A DNA stretch of 64,000 bases from Diacronema lutheri (GCA_019448385.1 JAGTXO010000007.1:1054001-1118000), one strand, 5' to 3'; numbered from the stretch's first letter, positions 39,778-49,784 are shown. Made by a program: numbers and translations. The notes: generated by a model from the letters alone, not told the origin.

Positions 39778-40206
39778 ATGAGCTACCTGCTGCCGCACCT
39801 CAACTCGGGGTGGGCGGTGGACCAAGCCATCCTCTCGGAGGAGGACCGCGTGGTCGTCATTCGCTTTGGGCACGACTACGATCCGGTCTGCATGCGGATG
39901 GACGAGACGCTGCACTCGATCGCCGAGCTCGTGAAGAACTACGCGGTGATCTACCTCGTGGACATCACGCAGGTGCCCGACTTCAACTCGATGTACGAAC
40001 TCTACGACCCGTGCACCGTCATGTTCTTCTTCCGGAACAAGCACATTATGATCGACCTCGGCACGGGCAACAACAACAAGATCAACTGGGCGCTGACCGA
40101 CAAGCAGGAGATGATCGACATCATCGAGACCGTCTTCCGAGGCGCGCGCAAAGGGCGCGGCCTCGTGGTGAGCCCAAAGGACTACTCCACCAAGTACCGG
40201 TACTGA
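39778..40206 (+). CDS. DIM1: DIM1 / TXNL4A, U5 snRNP 15-kDa protein
   Basis: 142 residues, exactly the family length, single exon. Thioredoxin-fold component of U5 snRNP and the U4/U6.U5 tri-snRNP. Sequence is extremely conserved: MSYLLPHLNSGWAVDQAIL, VVIRFGHDYDPVCMRMDE, YLVDITQVPDFNSMYELYD and KHIMIDLGTGNNNKINWA. It is one of two spliceosome genes in this window (with DHX16/Prp2 at 53.8 kb). A 17-base C run (40248-40264) lies shortly after its stop. Confidence 0.98.
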   Translation: MSYLLPHLNSGWAVDQAILSEEDRVVVIRFGHDYDPVCMRMDETLHSIAELVKNYAVIYLVDITQVPDFNSMYELYDPCTVMFFFRNKHIMIDLGTGNNNKINWALTDKQEMIDIIETVFRGARKGRGLVVSPKDYSTKYRY

Positions 40207-40496
40207 TGGCGATCGTATCGCCATCGCCGCGGTCACCTCCTCCCTCACCCCCCCCCCCCCCCCCTTCTTGGCCGACTTTGGCTCCGAGGTCGCGCCAGCT
40301 CAGCTGTCAGCGGCCAGCTGCACGCTGAGCAACGGCGCAACGGCCATGTCATCTCAGCCGAGCCTGACAGCGGGCGTGCCAGAGCGACGCCGCAGTCGGC
40401 GTTAGCCTCCTTGCTCAGTATCGACGTCCTGCGCGGGCGGGCGAGCCGAACGGCGAACGTGGCGGATGGGCGAGGCGAGCCGCCGCGAGAGCCGCG

Positions 40497-40937
40497 CTAC
40501 TTGCGCCAGGTGCTGGTCAGGTCTGGCATGCGGAATTCCTGCGCGAGCTCGAGGTCGTCGATCACGACGCGCTTCTTGTCCACGTCGTACCGGACCTCCG
40601 TGTAGCCGGAGAGCGGATAGTCCTTGCGAAGCGGGTGGTCTTTGGTGCCGTAGTCGGTCAGGATGCGCCGCAGGTCCGGATGGTCGCGAAACATGATCCC
40701 GTACATGTCGTAGATCTCGCGCTCCAGCCAGTTGCACGCGCTGAAGAGTGGCGTGAGCGACGGCAGCGTCTCGTCCTCCGAGTGCAGGCACTTCACGCGT
40801 AGGCGCTGGTGGTACTTGAGCGAGCGCAGCTCGTAGTGCGTCTCGTACCACCGCGCGCCCTTCGTCGTGTCGATCGCCGTCGGCGTGCACAGCGAGCGCC
40901 GCGGCGCCGACACGAGGAGTCGGCGCAGGGCCATCAT
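40497..40937 (-). CDS. NDUFS3: NDUFS3 (complex I 30-kDa subunit), C-terminal half only
   Basis: 146 residues with a mitochondrial presequence (MMALRRLLVSAPRRSLCTPT) fused to the second half of the 30-kDa/Nad9 domain: RLRVKC, ACNWLEREIYDMYGIMFRDH, PDLRRILTDYG, DHPLRKDYPLSGYTEVRY and QEFRMPDL. A full Nad9/NDUFS3 is near 200 residues or more; the N-terminal part of the domain (the LxDIxxVD region) is absent, and only 82 bp separate this ATG from the start of the divergent duplicated remnant at 41020, leaving no room for an upstream exon. Either the other half is encoded elsewhere (split subunit) or the protein is truncated. ATG 40937 is the first in frame. Confidence 0.88.
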   Translation of the reverse strand: MMALRRLLVSAPRRSLCTPTAIDTTKGARWYETHYELRSLKYHQRLRVKCLHSEDETLPSLTPLFSACNWLEREIYDMYGIMFRDHPDLRRILTDYGTKDHPLRKDYPLSGYTEVRYDVDKKRVVIDDLELAQEFRMPDLTSTWRK

Positions 40938-41019
40938 GGCTGCCACGAGAAGGAGACCCAGCGAAACTCAAAACTCACTTCTTGATCCTTGATCGGGACC
41001 CGTCCACCGAGCGTGTGCG

Positions 41020-41680
41020 ATGAGCGTCGTCGTGATCGACTGCGCCCTCAACGAGACGTCTGCGAGTGCGCTCGCGCTGCTGGAGGGGCTGCTTGAGGCG
41101 AGCACGATTGCAAAGGTGACGCACGACTGCAAGGCGTCGAGCGCCGCGCTGTATTCGCAGCGTGGCAATCGATTCTGACGGCGGGTGACGCGCTGCACCT
41201 CGTGGGCCTCAATGAGACGCTGCTCCTATGTGCTTGCATCCCGCCGCGCGGCCCTAGCGTCTCCGGCACGAAGGCGGCCGCGTGGGCGGCGCGCCCCATC
41301 ACGGACGCGATGAGGGGGTGGGCGCTCCAGCACGCGAAGGCGCTCTTCCGGCTTCAAGGGGCACAGGAGCGCGTGATGTCACTGGCGCAGGAGGCGCAGC
41401 ACCTCGCAGCGAGTTGCGTTGACGTCGCGCAATTTTGCGACGCGCACTCAGTCATCCGGCGTCAGAAGTTCGTCGCGCACGCGAGCGTCCGCGAGCACAT
41501 TTACGACCGCGCGCACGTACCGCCGGTCCGCCTCGACCACCTCACAGCCGGGCTCGGCCGCGAGCACATCACACCGCCGCTCCACCTGCGCGGCCGCCTG
41601 GCGCGCATCGGCGTACTCCCAAGGGATGTCCAAGACGAGGGTGCTCCCACGGGTTGTCACTTGTCCCACGCGCGCATCGC
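41020..41680 (+). pseudogene. Decayed duplicate of the EXD-KH gene joined to an antisense DUF1499 fragment
   Basis: 41020-41455 aligns with the neighbouring EXD-KH gene: ALALLEGLLEASTIAKVTHD against ALALLKAFLETSGIAKVVHD, WAARPITDAMRGWALQ against WATRPITDEMQGWAVQ, and ALFRLQGAQERV against ALFRLQAAQNRL. It has a stop after about 52 codons, internal deletions and no KH domain. From 41456 the sequence instead matches the antisense DUF1499 gene (its VRAVVNVLAD and NPWEYADARQAAA region). So a segment holding both genes in their present order was duplicated and then lost its middle. The EXD part lacks the intron found in the intact gene. Confidence 0.82.
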
Positions 41681-41804
41681 TATCGCGTGCGGGTAAAATT
41701 GAAAAATTCCCCCTCATCCCCTTTTCAAGTCTTGAGTCTTCCCTTTTTCCGCCTTTTCCACAGACGACGACCGTGCCGTCCGCCCTCGCTCGCACCGTCC
41801 TTTC

Positions 41805-42808
41805 ATGGAGAGCACCGTTGTGATCGTCAACCGCGAGACAGACCTCGACGCGGTGCGCGCCGCGCGCTTGCCGACGGCGGAGATGCTTTCGCTCAGCGTG
41901 CGCGGCATCGACATGGGCTCGCCATGGGCGACGATCTCACACGTGGAGGTTGGCACGGTCGAGAGCGCGTGCTTCATTTTCGACGTCGCCGACCTGCAGC
42001 TCGTCGAGACGCCCTCCCCGGCAGCGCTCGCGCTGCTCAAGGCATTCCTCGAGACAAGCGGCATTGCAAAGGTGGTGCATGACAGCCGCGCGCCGAGCGA
42101 CGTGCTCTACCGGCAGTGCAACATTTTGCTGCGCAATGTGCACGACACGCAGGTGTGGTGGTCGGTGCTAAGCTCTGGCGACGAGCTTCACCTCGCGAGC
42201 TTCAACGACACGCTCATCTCGTACGGCTGCGCGCCCGTCCCGCCGCGCGACGAGAGCGCCCTCGCCGAGACCCCGGCCTTTTGGGCAACTCGGCCCATCA
42301 CCGACGAGATGCAAGGTTGGGCGGTGCAGGTGCGCGCGCGCCTTTCCGCGCGCGCTTTGCGAGTGGGCGCCCTTCGTGCGGATGGCAACCGCGCGATTGT
42401 GCGCGCGCCCTCTCCCGCCGCTTGGCACATGCCGCATGGCAGGAAATGGAGGCGCTCTTCCGGCTGCAGGCCGCGCAGAACCGGCTGGCGACGCCGGCGC
42501 AGGAGGGGCGCTGCTACGCGGAGAGCTGCGTCAATCTCGCGCGCTTCCGCGACGCCTATTCAGACGTTGTGTACGTGCACGCCTCGCAGCTGGGCCCGCT
42601 CATTGGCAGCGGCGGAGCGCACATCCGCGCGCTCGAGCACAAGACCGGCACCGAGTTTATGATCCGTGACGCGCCTCGCGCATTCGTCGTTGTGTACGCG
42701 CCGAGCAAGAAGACGCTCGCCGCGGCGATCGCTGAACTGCAGTCCTTCACGCTGCCCGCCGCGCAGACGGTGTACGCGTCGGCGCGCGCGGACGATCTTG
42801 TCTCCTGA
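41805..42808 (+). CDS. EXD1-like 3'-5' exonuclease-fold protein with C-terminal KH domain
   Basis: 296 residues, exons 41805-42329 and 42443-42808; intron 42330-42442 (GTGCGCG...TGGCAG), phase 0. The N-terminal part has the DEDD-exonuclease layout of EXD1/Egalitarian (FDVADLQLV, SGIAKVVHDSRAPSDVLYRQ, NVHDTQVWW), but the first catalytic DxE is not clear (VRGIDMGSPWA), so it may bind rather than cut RNA. The C-terminus is a type I KH domain with a GSGG loop (LGPLIGSGGAHIRALEHKTG). Both parts suggest RNA binding or processing. A decayed copy lies directly upstream. Confidence 0.78.
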
Positions 42809-42929
42809 GAGACGACCTTGTCGCGCTTCACAACCACCGCGTGGCATCTCAGTGCCCGGATCTGTGCCGTGCGCGCTCCACGCCCCTGACCCTGGTCGTC
42901 GCGCATGACGGCCGGGTGGCACGCAAGCG

Positions 42930-43559
42930 TCATCGGCCGAGCGGCGCAAGCCCCGACGCGTCGTACTCCGCCGGCCCAAATTGGTCGAGCGGCGATTCGA
43001 ACCAAAGACGCGTCGTGCGGTCGCGAAGGACGGGCAGCTTCGCGAGTCCGAGCGTCTTGCGCAGCCGCTCGACGCGCTGCCGGTTGGCGCCGAGGTCAGG
43101 CACGCCAGCGGGCGAGCGCTGCGCGCGAAACTGGACGAGCACGTCGTCCGGCGTCAGGTAGAACTCGAGTTCGTCGCGCACGCTCCCGTCCGCGAGCACG
43201 TTCACGACCGCGCGCACGTACCGGCTGTCCGCCTCGACCACCTCACAGCCGGGTTGGGCCGCGAGCACGTCGCGCAGCCGCTGCATCAGCGCGGCCGCCT
43301 GGCGTGCATCGGCGTACTCCCAAGGGTTGTCCCACACGACCGGCCGGTCGTCCTGGGACGACACGCACGCGATGCGCTCGCACGGCCGGAGCAGGTCGCC
43401 CTGCACGTCGGCGCGCGCGGCGCGCTGGCCCGTCACGGCCGCGGCCGCAAGCGCGCCAACAGATGCGACGAGTGCGCGACGGCCGAACGCCTCGCGCACG
43501 CGAGGAGCGCTGCTCGTCGCGGCCACGAGCAGCGGCGCGACGAGGACGAGTCGCGCCAT
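42930..43559 (-). CDS. DUF1499 protein with plastid/thylakoid-lumen type leader
   Basis: 209 residues, single exon. The mature part matches DUF1499: CERIACVSSQDD, NPWEYADARQAAALMQRLRD, SVRDELEFYLTPDDVLVQFR and DLGANRQRVERLRKTLG. The leader is compound: a hydrophobic start (MARLVLVAPLLVAATSS), then FGRRALVASVGALAAAAV with a twin-arginine-like RR before a hydrophobic core and AARA/DV as a likely lumen cleavage site. This fits known algal and plant lumenal DUF1499 proteins; function unknown. Its ATG (43559) overlaps the first ATG of the divergent MGDG gene. A fragment of it lies in the decayed duplicate at 41456-41680. Confidence 0.8.
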   Translation of the reverse strand: MARLVLVAPLLVAATSSAPRVREAFGRRALVASVGALAAAAVTGQRAARADVQGDLLRPCERIACVSSQDDRPVVWDNPWEYADARQAAALMQRLRDVLAAQPGCEVVEADSRYVRAVVNVLADGSVRDELEFYLTPDDVLVQFRAQRSPAGVPDLGANRQRVERLRKTLGLAKLPVLRDRTTRLWFESPLDQFGPAEYDASGLAPLGR

Positions 43560-43605
43560 GCTGTTCCGTGTGGACGGCAGGAGCGAGGAGCAATTTCAGC
43601 TCATA

Positions 43606-45043
43606 ATGTTGTTGCTCGTGCTGACGCACGTGCTCGCGCTGAGCGCGAGCTCGCTCCACGCGCCGGGTGCGGGCGCGCGCGTGGCGCGCCTGCCGCTCCG
43701 CGCGTCGCGCCGCTGCGCACCGCTTGCGTCCAGCGCCGGCGCGGCTTCCGGCGCGCAACCGCCGCCGCGGCGCGTGCGCTTCCTCTTCTCCGACACGGGC
43801 GGCGGCCACCGGGCGTCGGCGCTCGCGCTGCAAGGCGCGATGGAGAGCATGTACCCGGGGCAGATCGAGTGCGATCTGGTCGACCTGTTTGTTGCCTCCA
43901 AGGTCTGGCCCTTTTGCGAGGCGCCCGCCGCATACCGCTGGATGGCTGCGCGGCCGATCGTGTGGAAGCTCTTCTTCGAAGCGGGCGCGACGCCGCTCGG
44001 CGCGTGGATCAACGAGGTGCTGACGGACATGCTGTGCGGGCGGCGGTACCGCGAGCTGCTCGCCGCGCGCCCGCGACCCGACTGTGTCGTCTCTGTCCAT
44101 CCGCTCATGCAGGGGCCCGCGCTGCGCGCGCTCGCCGCCAACGACGGCGGCACGCGCACGACGCCGTTTGCGACCGTCGTCACCGACCTCGGCTCAGCGC
44201 ACCCAAAGTGGTTCCATGCGGGCGTGGACGCGTGCTTCGTACCGTCTGACGTGCTCGCTCACGTGGCGCTGCGCGAGGGCCTCCGCCCCGAGCAGGTGCG
44301 CACGCGATCGCCGCGGCGCGCACGCGGCGCACCGCGCACCACACGCCGATCGCGGTTGCAACGACGTGCCGCGCTGCGCACGCGCGCGCCCGCAGGTGGT
44401 GCAGCGCGGCTTGCCCATCCGCAAGGCATTTTGGCGCGGGCGCGCTGGCCTTGGCTCCAAGGCGGACGTGCGCCTCTCCCTCGGACTCGACGCGAACGCG
44501 CCGACGTGCCTCGCGGTCGGCGGCGGCGACGGGATGGGTGACTTGGCCGCCGTCGCCGTCGGCGTCGCGGAGGCGCTCGGCCGGCGGCCGGGCCGCTCAC
44601 AACTCGTCGTTGTGTGCGGGCGGAACGAGGCGGTCCAGGCCGACCTCGACGCTCGCGCCTGGCCCGATAACGTCCGAGTGGCTGTGCTCGGCTTCGTGTC
44701 GGACATGGAGCGTTACATGGGCGCGGCCGATGTTCTCGTGAGCAAGGCCGGGCCCGGCACGATCGCTGAGGCGGCGGCGATGGGCCTGCCGTGCGTGCTC
44801 TCGTCCTTTTTGCCCGGACAGGAGGCGGGCAACGTCGACTTTGTCGCGGACGCTGGCTTTGGCGCGCTCCACGAGCACCCGGCGAGCATCGGCCGGACTG
44901 TCCGTGAGTGGCTCGACAAGCCCGCGCAGCTCGAGGGCATGGCCGAGGCGGCCCTTGCGGCCGCGCGGCCAGACGCGACGGCAGACATCGCGCGTGACCT
45001 CGCCAAGCTCGTTCTCGGCACGCGCACTGCTTCGCACGTCTAG
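43606..45043 (+). CDS. MGD: Monogalactosyldiacylglycerol (MGDG) synthase
   Basis: 445 residues, exons 43606-44295 and 44396-45043; intron 44296-44395 (GTGCGCACG...CCGCAG), phase 0. GT28-family galactosyltransferase making the main thylakoid lipid from UDP-galactose and diacylglycerol. Landmarks: RVRFLFSDTGGGHRASALAL, VVTDLGSAHPKWFHAGVDAC, RGLPIRKAFW, LAVGGGDGMGDL and SKAGPGTIAEAAAMGLPCVL (nucleotide-sugar binding). ATG 43606 gives a signal peptide (MLLLVLTHVLALSASS) followed by a transit-like stretch, as expected for a secondary plastid. An upstream in-frame ATG at 43558 overlaps the neighbour's start codon and is less likely. Confidence 0.93.
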
Positions 45044-45135
45044 ACTGCTCGCGGTCTGTCGCGGACTCGCGCCTAGATCGGAAGATGCGCCGGGCGGCAT
45101 CATAAAAACGGAGAACGTACCTCCGCCATTCCCCC

Positions 45136-45136
<1 letters not shown>

Positions 45137-45173
<37 letters not shown>
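45137..45173. repeat. 37-base poly-C tract
   Basis: Uninterrupted C run, flanked by short CCCCCT units, between the convergent 3' ends of the MGDG and first DLH genes. Could form a G-quadruplex or i-motif; exact length is unreliable in any assembly. Confidence 0.85.
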
Positions 45174-45176
<3 letters not shown>

Positions 45177-45195
45177 CCCTCCCCCTCCGCCGCTA

Positions 45196-45235
45196 CGCGC
45201 TTCGTGTACTTTCTCGATACGCACCTCAAGGCCCC
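45196..45235 (+). pseudogene. Inverted fragment of a DLH gene tail
   Basis: Reads RFVYFLDTHLKAP on the plus strand, the last residues of the dienelactone hydrolases that lie just beyond on the minus strand (YFLDTHLKAR-stop). It is an inverted repeat of the 45333-45377 region, a relic of a further, opposite-facing copy. Confidence 0.75.
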
Positions 45236-45320
45236 CGTCGACCCTGTTCTCCTATGAGAGGGTCGTCGCCCTGACCTCGGATTTACGCGACGATCGTCGG
45301 TCGTCCCCCCTCCGCCCCGT

Positions 45321-46139
45321 CTAGCGGGCCTTAAGGTGCGTGTCGAGAAAGTACAAAAGGCGCGACCAGGCCAACTCGATCGGCTTCTTGTCGTACACGG
45401 GGTGGCCGACCTTGGCGAGCCGCTCTTCGAACGTGGCGAACGGTGCAGGGCTCGCCTGCATGAACGAGTGCCCGACGGTCGGGTACACGTGAAACTCGAC
45501 CTGCGTGTTGCCGCTGGCGCGGACCTCGCGCGCGAGCCGCTCGCCCATCGCCATGTCCGAGAAGTACTTGAGGTTGTCGAGCTGCCCCCAATGCGCCTGC
45601 AGTGGCTTGTGGAACTTGCTCGCGTCGAAGAGGAGGAAGCTCGCGCCGTAGAAGGGCGCACAGCACGCGATGTCGTCCGAGCGTGCCGCTGCGCCGAGTG
45701 CGAGCACCGCGCCGTAGCACATGCCGACGATCCCGACCTTTGGCGCGCCCTCGGCCGTGAGGTGCGCCGCGGCGTCTACGATGGCGCTCACGGAGCCGCT
45801 CGTCGGCATGAAGAGCATCACGAGCTTGGCCCAGAGCACACTCTTGCCCTCTGCCCAGCCACCGTACAGGTCGGGCACGAGCACGCGGTACCCGTGCGAC
45901 GCGAGGCGAGCGGCGTGCGCGTCAGTGTTCGCCGCGCCCCACCACTCTTGCACGAGGATGACGGCGGGCGCTCCGACCGGCCCTAGCGCGCGACCGGGCA
46001 GGCGCTTCGGCCCGTACGTGATCGGCAGGAGATGCTGCTCGGGCTTGAAAAGCGCCTGTTTGCAACGGAGGCGCGTGGCAACGCACGCACGCATGAGCGA
46101 CGCGGCGCGCGGCGAAGGCTGCAGCGCGGCCCGCACCAT
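45321..46139 (-). CDS. Dienelactone hydrolase family protein, copy 1
   Basis: 272 residues, single exon, alpha/beta hydrolase of the DLH family. Landmarks: GAPAVILVQEWWGA (oxyanion region with the Glu), RLASHGYRVLVPDLYGG, the Cys nucleophile elbow GMCYGAVLAL, and the catalytic His in PTVGHSFMQA. About 45 extra residues at the N-terminus form a basic leader (MVRAALQPSPRAASLMRAC), perhaps mitochondrial. Bacterial DLHs open lactone rings in chloroaromatic breakdown; eukaryotic relatives act on varied esters, so the substrate is unknown. It is the intact member of a recently duplicated set of three. Confidence 0.88.
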   Translation of the reverse strand: MVRAALQPSPRAASLMRACVATRLRCKQALFKPEQHLLPITYGPKRLPGRALGPVGAPAVILVQEWWGAANTDAHAARLASHGYRVLVPDLYGGWAEGKSVLWAKLVMLFMPTSGSVSAIVDAAAHLTAEGAPKVGIVGMCYGAVLALGAAARSDDIACCAPFYGASFLLFDASKFHKPLQAHWGQLDNLKYFSDMAMGERLAREVRASGNTQVEFHVYPTVGHSFMQASPAPFATFEERLAKVGHPVYDKKPIELAWSRLLYFLDTHLKAR

Positions 46140-46914
46140 GGCGCCGTTCTCTCCACACGAGCTTACGTGCGTCGAATCACCTGCGAAACTGAGCCGGGCC
46201 TTGGGTCAAGGCTTAAGATGGCTGCTGTCATTTCTTCCAACTGCCGGGTCCTATGCAATCATGTCATTCAGGCGTGGGTGGAAGCGAAATGCATGCGCGG
46301 AATAGCGTCAAGATTACCGCGCCTATGACCCCCGTACGACCCTGTTCTTAGCAGCTGCGAATGTTTTTCACGCGCCGCACAGCAGGATGACCGACGCGTT
46401 CGCGGCGACGTGCGGCGGGCCCGGCACTGAAGCCAGAGTGAACAACCCCAAATGTGTGCCCTTTTTCTCCCCCCCGCACCCGCTGCCGGCCGCGCATCTT
46501 TTCGCCGCTCGCGCTCGAGCCGGCGCGCGCGGCCGCAGTGCGCGGGCGAGCTGCCTCCTTGCCTGCGCGCGGCCGCCGACACGCGACTGCACGTGCTCAT
46601 GTGCCTTCCCAAGCCAAAAGGTGCACGGGCCGCCCGCACCGTCGGCCGACTCAAAGCGCTCGAGGTGCGCAACCCTTGGCCCTCCTCAAGGCCGACAATG
46701 ACGCGCGCGCCGCCCGCCGACGTCGAGAGAGCACGTGAGCGCCAGCTGCATTCCTGTGTGGCGCGGTGCGCGAGGTAAAAGCGCTCGCCATTGGTGCTCG
46801 GTCGCCATGCGACAGCAGCCGCGCTGCACGTCGCAGAGCGTTGGCGCACATCGCGGCGGGAAGCCCGAACAAACACTGCTCCATGTGGTCCATGATTCCT
46901 TCTCTGGTGGGGCA
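46140..46914. other. Divergent spacer between DLH copy 1 and the coiled-coil gene
   Basis: 46140-46440 is of lower GC with no gene seen. 46490-46914 is about 95% or more identical by eye to 51590-52018 and so is part of the duplicated unit. Its minus strand holds a WW-like phrase (see findings) and its plus strand an open stretch ending near 46778, but neither frame is preserved cleanly relative to an ATG in both copies, so I do not call a gene. Confidence 0.45.
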
Positions 46915-48374
46915 ATGGGGCCAGGGTGTGTGGACGTGGTGATCGACGGCCGCGTCTTCCGCGCGCCCGCCTCGCTCGTCGCGCAGGCGCAGCGCCTGGC
47001 CGTGCGCGCGCGCGCGCCGCGCTTGACTGGCGATGCGCTCGCGTCAGGTGAGCCCGGCCCGCCGGGCGCCGCGCCGCCAAACGCGGCCGACGCGTGGGGC
47101 GCGCAGGACGACGGCGCCCGGGCCGTGCGCGCGCGCGGGCTGGCGCTTGCAGACGACATGCTCGAGCTGCTGGGTGGGCACAGCACGCCCGCGCTCGAAG
47201 AAGCCTTCGGAGCCGGTGCGACCCTTGCCGCGCATGCCTCCACCGACGCCGTGGCGTCCGCGCTCCGCGCTTCGCGAGACCGCTCGGCCGACGATGGCGC
47301 GCTCGTGCGCGCCGCCGGCTTTTGCGCGGCGCGCAGTGCGCAGCTGCGCCCGCTCGCCGCGGCCGACGACGAGCTGTTCGCCTCTGCCGTGCGCAGCGGC
47401 GCGCCCGCCGGGACAATGAGCGGCGCGGCGACGACAAGCGGGGCGCGCCGCCGCGCGCTCGCGCCTGCCCTCCTGTGCGTCACTGCTGACGGCGTGCGCG
47501 CGTGTGCGCTCGGCAACGTTGCACAGAAGGTACTAGCCACCGCGCTCGGCGCAATCGACGCTCTGCCACACTCGTTGCTCGCTCGGCTGCCACCTTTGGC
47601 GCTCGTGCGCGCGATCGAGCTCGCGCGGCCGCTTGAGCGCAGCGCAGCGCGCGCGCAGTGGGCGCACAGCGCGGCGGCCGCCGTCCTGGCGAGCGTGGCG
47701 GCGCGCGCGGCGATGCGCGTCGAGGTGTGCGGCGCGAGTGGTGCGCAGAACACGAGCGCCCCGCCGCCAGCCGCACGCGAGGCGTTGCAGCCCGGCATGT
47801 CCGCGCGCGCTCACGCCGCCATGGTGCGGCCCCTCGACGCGGATCCGCTTGGGCGCGGCCGCGGCGCTGAGCCGCCCCTCTCGCGCGCGGCCGCGGCGGA
47901 GCTCGGCGCGCTGTGCGCGGTGGGCGTGCGTGCCGCGCGCGAGGCGCGCGCCCACGAGGGTGGCGCGCACGGAGGGCATGCGTACTGGCAAGACGGCGAG
48001 CTGAGCTATGGCGAGGCGCTGCTGCGCGACGGTGCGCGGCTCGTGCACGGCGCGCCGGCCGACGCGGCGAATGCGCTCCTTGAGCCTCTACTCGACGGCG
48101 CGCGCGCGGCGGGCGCGCGCATGCGAGCGTCCGAATGGGCGCGTGCGCTGCGCATCGTGCCCGCGTGCGGCGCGCTCGCGCGCGAGGCCGCGGCCGAGCT
48201 GGAGGCGGCGGGCGCGGCGCTCGTCGCGTCGGAGCGGGAGCGGCTGCGCGCCGCCGCGCGGCTGCGGCGCGCGCTCCGCTCGGCGCTGGACGACGGCGGC
48301 GAGCGGCTGGCGCGCGGCGAGCGGGCGAAGGCGGAAGAGGCGGCGCGCGGCGAGGCGGGCGCTGCCGACACCCC

Positions 48375-48411
<37 letters not shown>

Positions 48412-49437
48412 AGCGAAGATAGCCGCACCGACGCTCACGCCACGCGTTCGCCGGACGCGGAGGGCGCGGAGGCCGCCCTCCTAGCCAGCGCGCGCGCATG
48501 CGTGCGCGCGCTGCTCAGCGCGCGCGAGCAGGCCGCGCGCGGCGCGGCGGAGGCGCAGCGCGCGAACGAGGCGCTGGCGCGCGCGGCTGCGCGCGCGCGG
48601 CGCGACGTGGCGTCAAGCCTCGCCGCGCGGCGCGCCGCGGAGGCGGACGCGACAGATGCGCGCGCGGCCGAGGCGCGCGCCACGGCCGAGCTCGGCGCGC
48701 TCGCGCTCGAGCTGCGCGCGGCGCGCGCCGAGGTCGGGCAGGTGCGCGTGCGCGCGCGCACGGCTGCGTCGAGCGCGCTGCGCCAGCGCGCCGCCTCCGA
48801 GCGCGGCGCGGCCGCCGACGTGCGCGCAGCCGACGCGCACGCGCGCGCGGCGCGCGCGGACGCGGCCTGCCGCTGCCTCGTAGCCGAGCTCGCCGTGGCC
48901 GACGCGGCGCTCGACGCATGCAGCGCGGAGCGGCGCGGCGCGCTCGCGCGCGCGCGCGCCGAGCCGGTGGCCGCGCTGCGCGCCGAGCCGGACGCCGGCG
49001 CGCCGCCGACGCTCGATGGCCGCAGCGGACGGCCGCACCGGCCGCGGCTACGCGCGCGCGTGGACGAGCTCGGCGCGCGGCGCGGCGCGGACGCGCTCGC
49101 TGCGCGCGCGCGCACGGACGGCGCTCGCGCGCTGCGGGCAAGCGGCGCTTCGGACAGCGCGCTCGCATGGCGCGCGAGCACCCGCCGCGCGAGTGAACAT
49201 GTGAGCGGGGCACCGCCCACCGCGCATGCGGGCCACGCGCCCGCAGTAGCTAGCGCGCCGCCCTCGCGCGCGTTCGAGTTGAGAGGCGAGCACCGCGAAG
49301 GCGGCAAAACCGCCGCGGTGCGCGCAGCACCCGGCCGGGCGAGTGCGGATCGAGTGAGCGTGCTCTCCGCCGCGCTCTCGCGCATCCAGCTGCGCCTCGC
49401 TCCTACAGCAGGGAGCGTGGCTTGTCCGTCAGCGTAG
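46915..49437 (+). CDS. Ala/Arg-rich coiled-coil protein of unknown function
   Basis: 840 residues from ATG 46915 (MGPGCVDVVIDGRVFRAP), no recognised domain. The first 480 residues are helical and Ala-rich with conserved-looking phrases (VAQKVLATALGAIDALPHSL, ALLRDGARLVHG). A 12-residue Asp run follows (coded by a GAC repeat at 48375-48411), then a long charged coiled coil (ATAELGALALELRAARAEVG). The choice of frame rests on the Asp run and on the near-identity of the first 110 codons in a second copy at 52019. An upstream exon or an intron near 47047 (gtgagc) cannot be excluded. Function not inferred. Confidence 0.6.
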
Positions 49438-49784
49438 CAGACGGGCGACGGTGATGGGCGGCGCCGTCTCACACGCCGCTTTGAATCTAATGCGTTCATC
49501 AGGACGGGCAAGAGCAAATGTACGCCGGCCGGCTGCATGACCCGTCGCCTGCCCGGACGGCGCGCGCTTGCAGCTCAGCTCGCGCCGGCGGCGGTGGGCG
49601 TAGCTGCGCTCGAGTCGGCCGGAGGCGCAATCGCGCTCACGACGGCGGGGGCCACAGCCGCCGCGCCTTTGAGCCCACCATCCGCGGCTTCGGCCGTCTC
49701 GTGCCCGGTAGGCGCCCAGGCCACACAGCGGGAGTTGCCACCGCCCTCAGCACCGTCGTGTGCGCCATTCATGCGCGCGCCCGT
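49438..49784. other. Spacer holding a detached DLH Ala-rich tail
   Basis: 49515-49700 closely matches 52455-52660, the region that codes the Ala-rich C-terminal extension of DLH copy 3. Here it lies beyond the stop codon of DLH copy 2, so it is not translated with it. No other gene seen. Confidence 0.6.

Noticed and set aside
42985-43000. tRNA T-loop-like GGTTCGAATC (minus strand)
   Set aside because: It encodes LWFES in the DUF1499 protein and no acceptor or anticodon stems pair around it.
46452-46778. Plus-strand upstream exon of the coiled-coil gene
   Set aside because: The phrase LRAAADTRLHVLMC is shared by both duplicated units, but the frames diverge afterwards and no splice pair joins it convincingly to ATG 46915.
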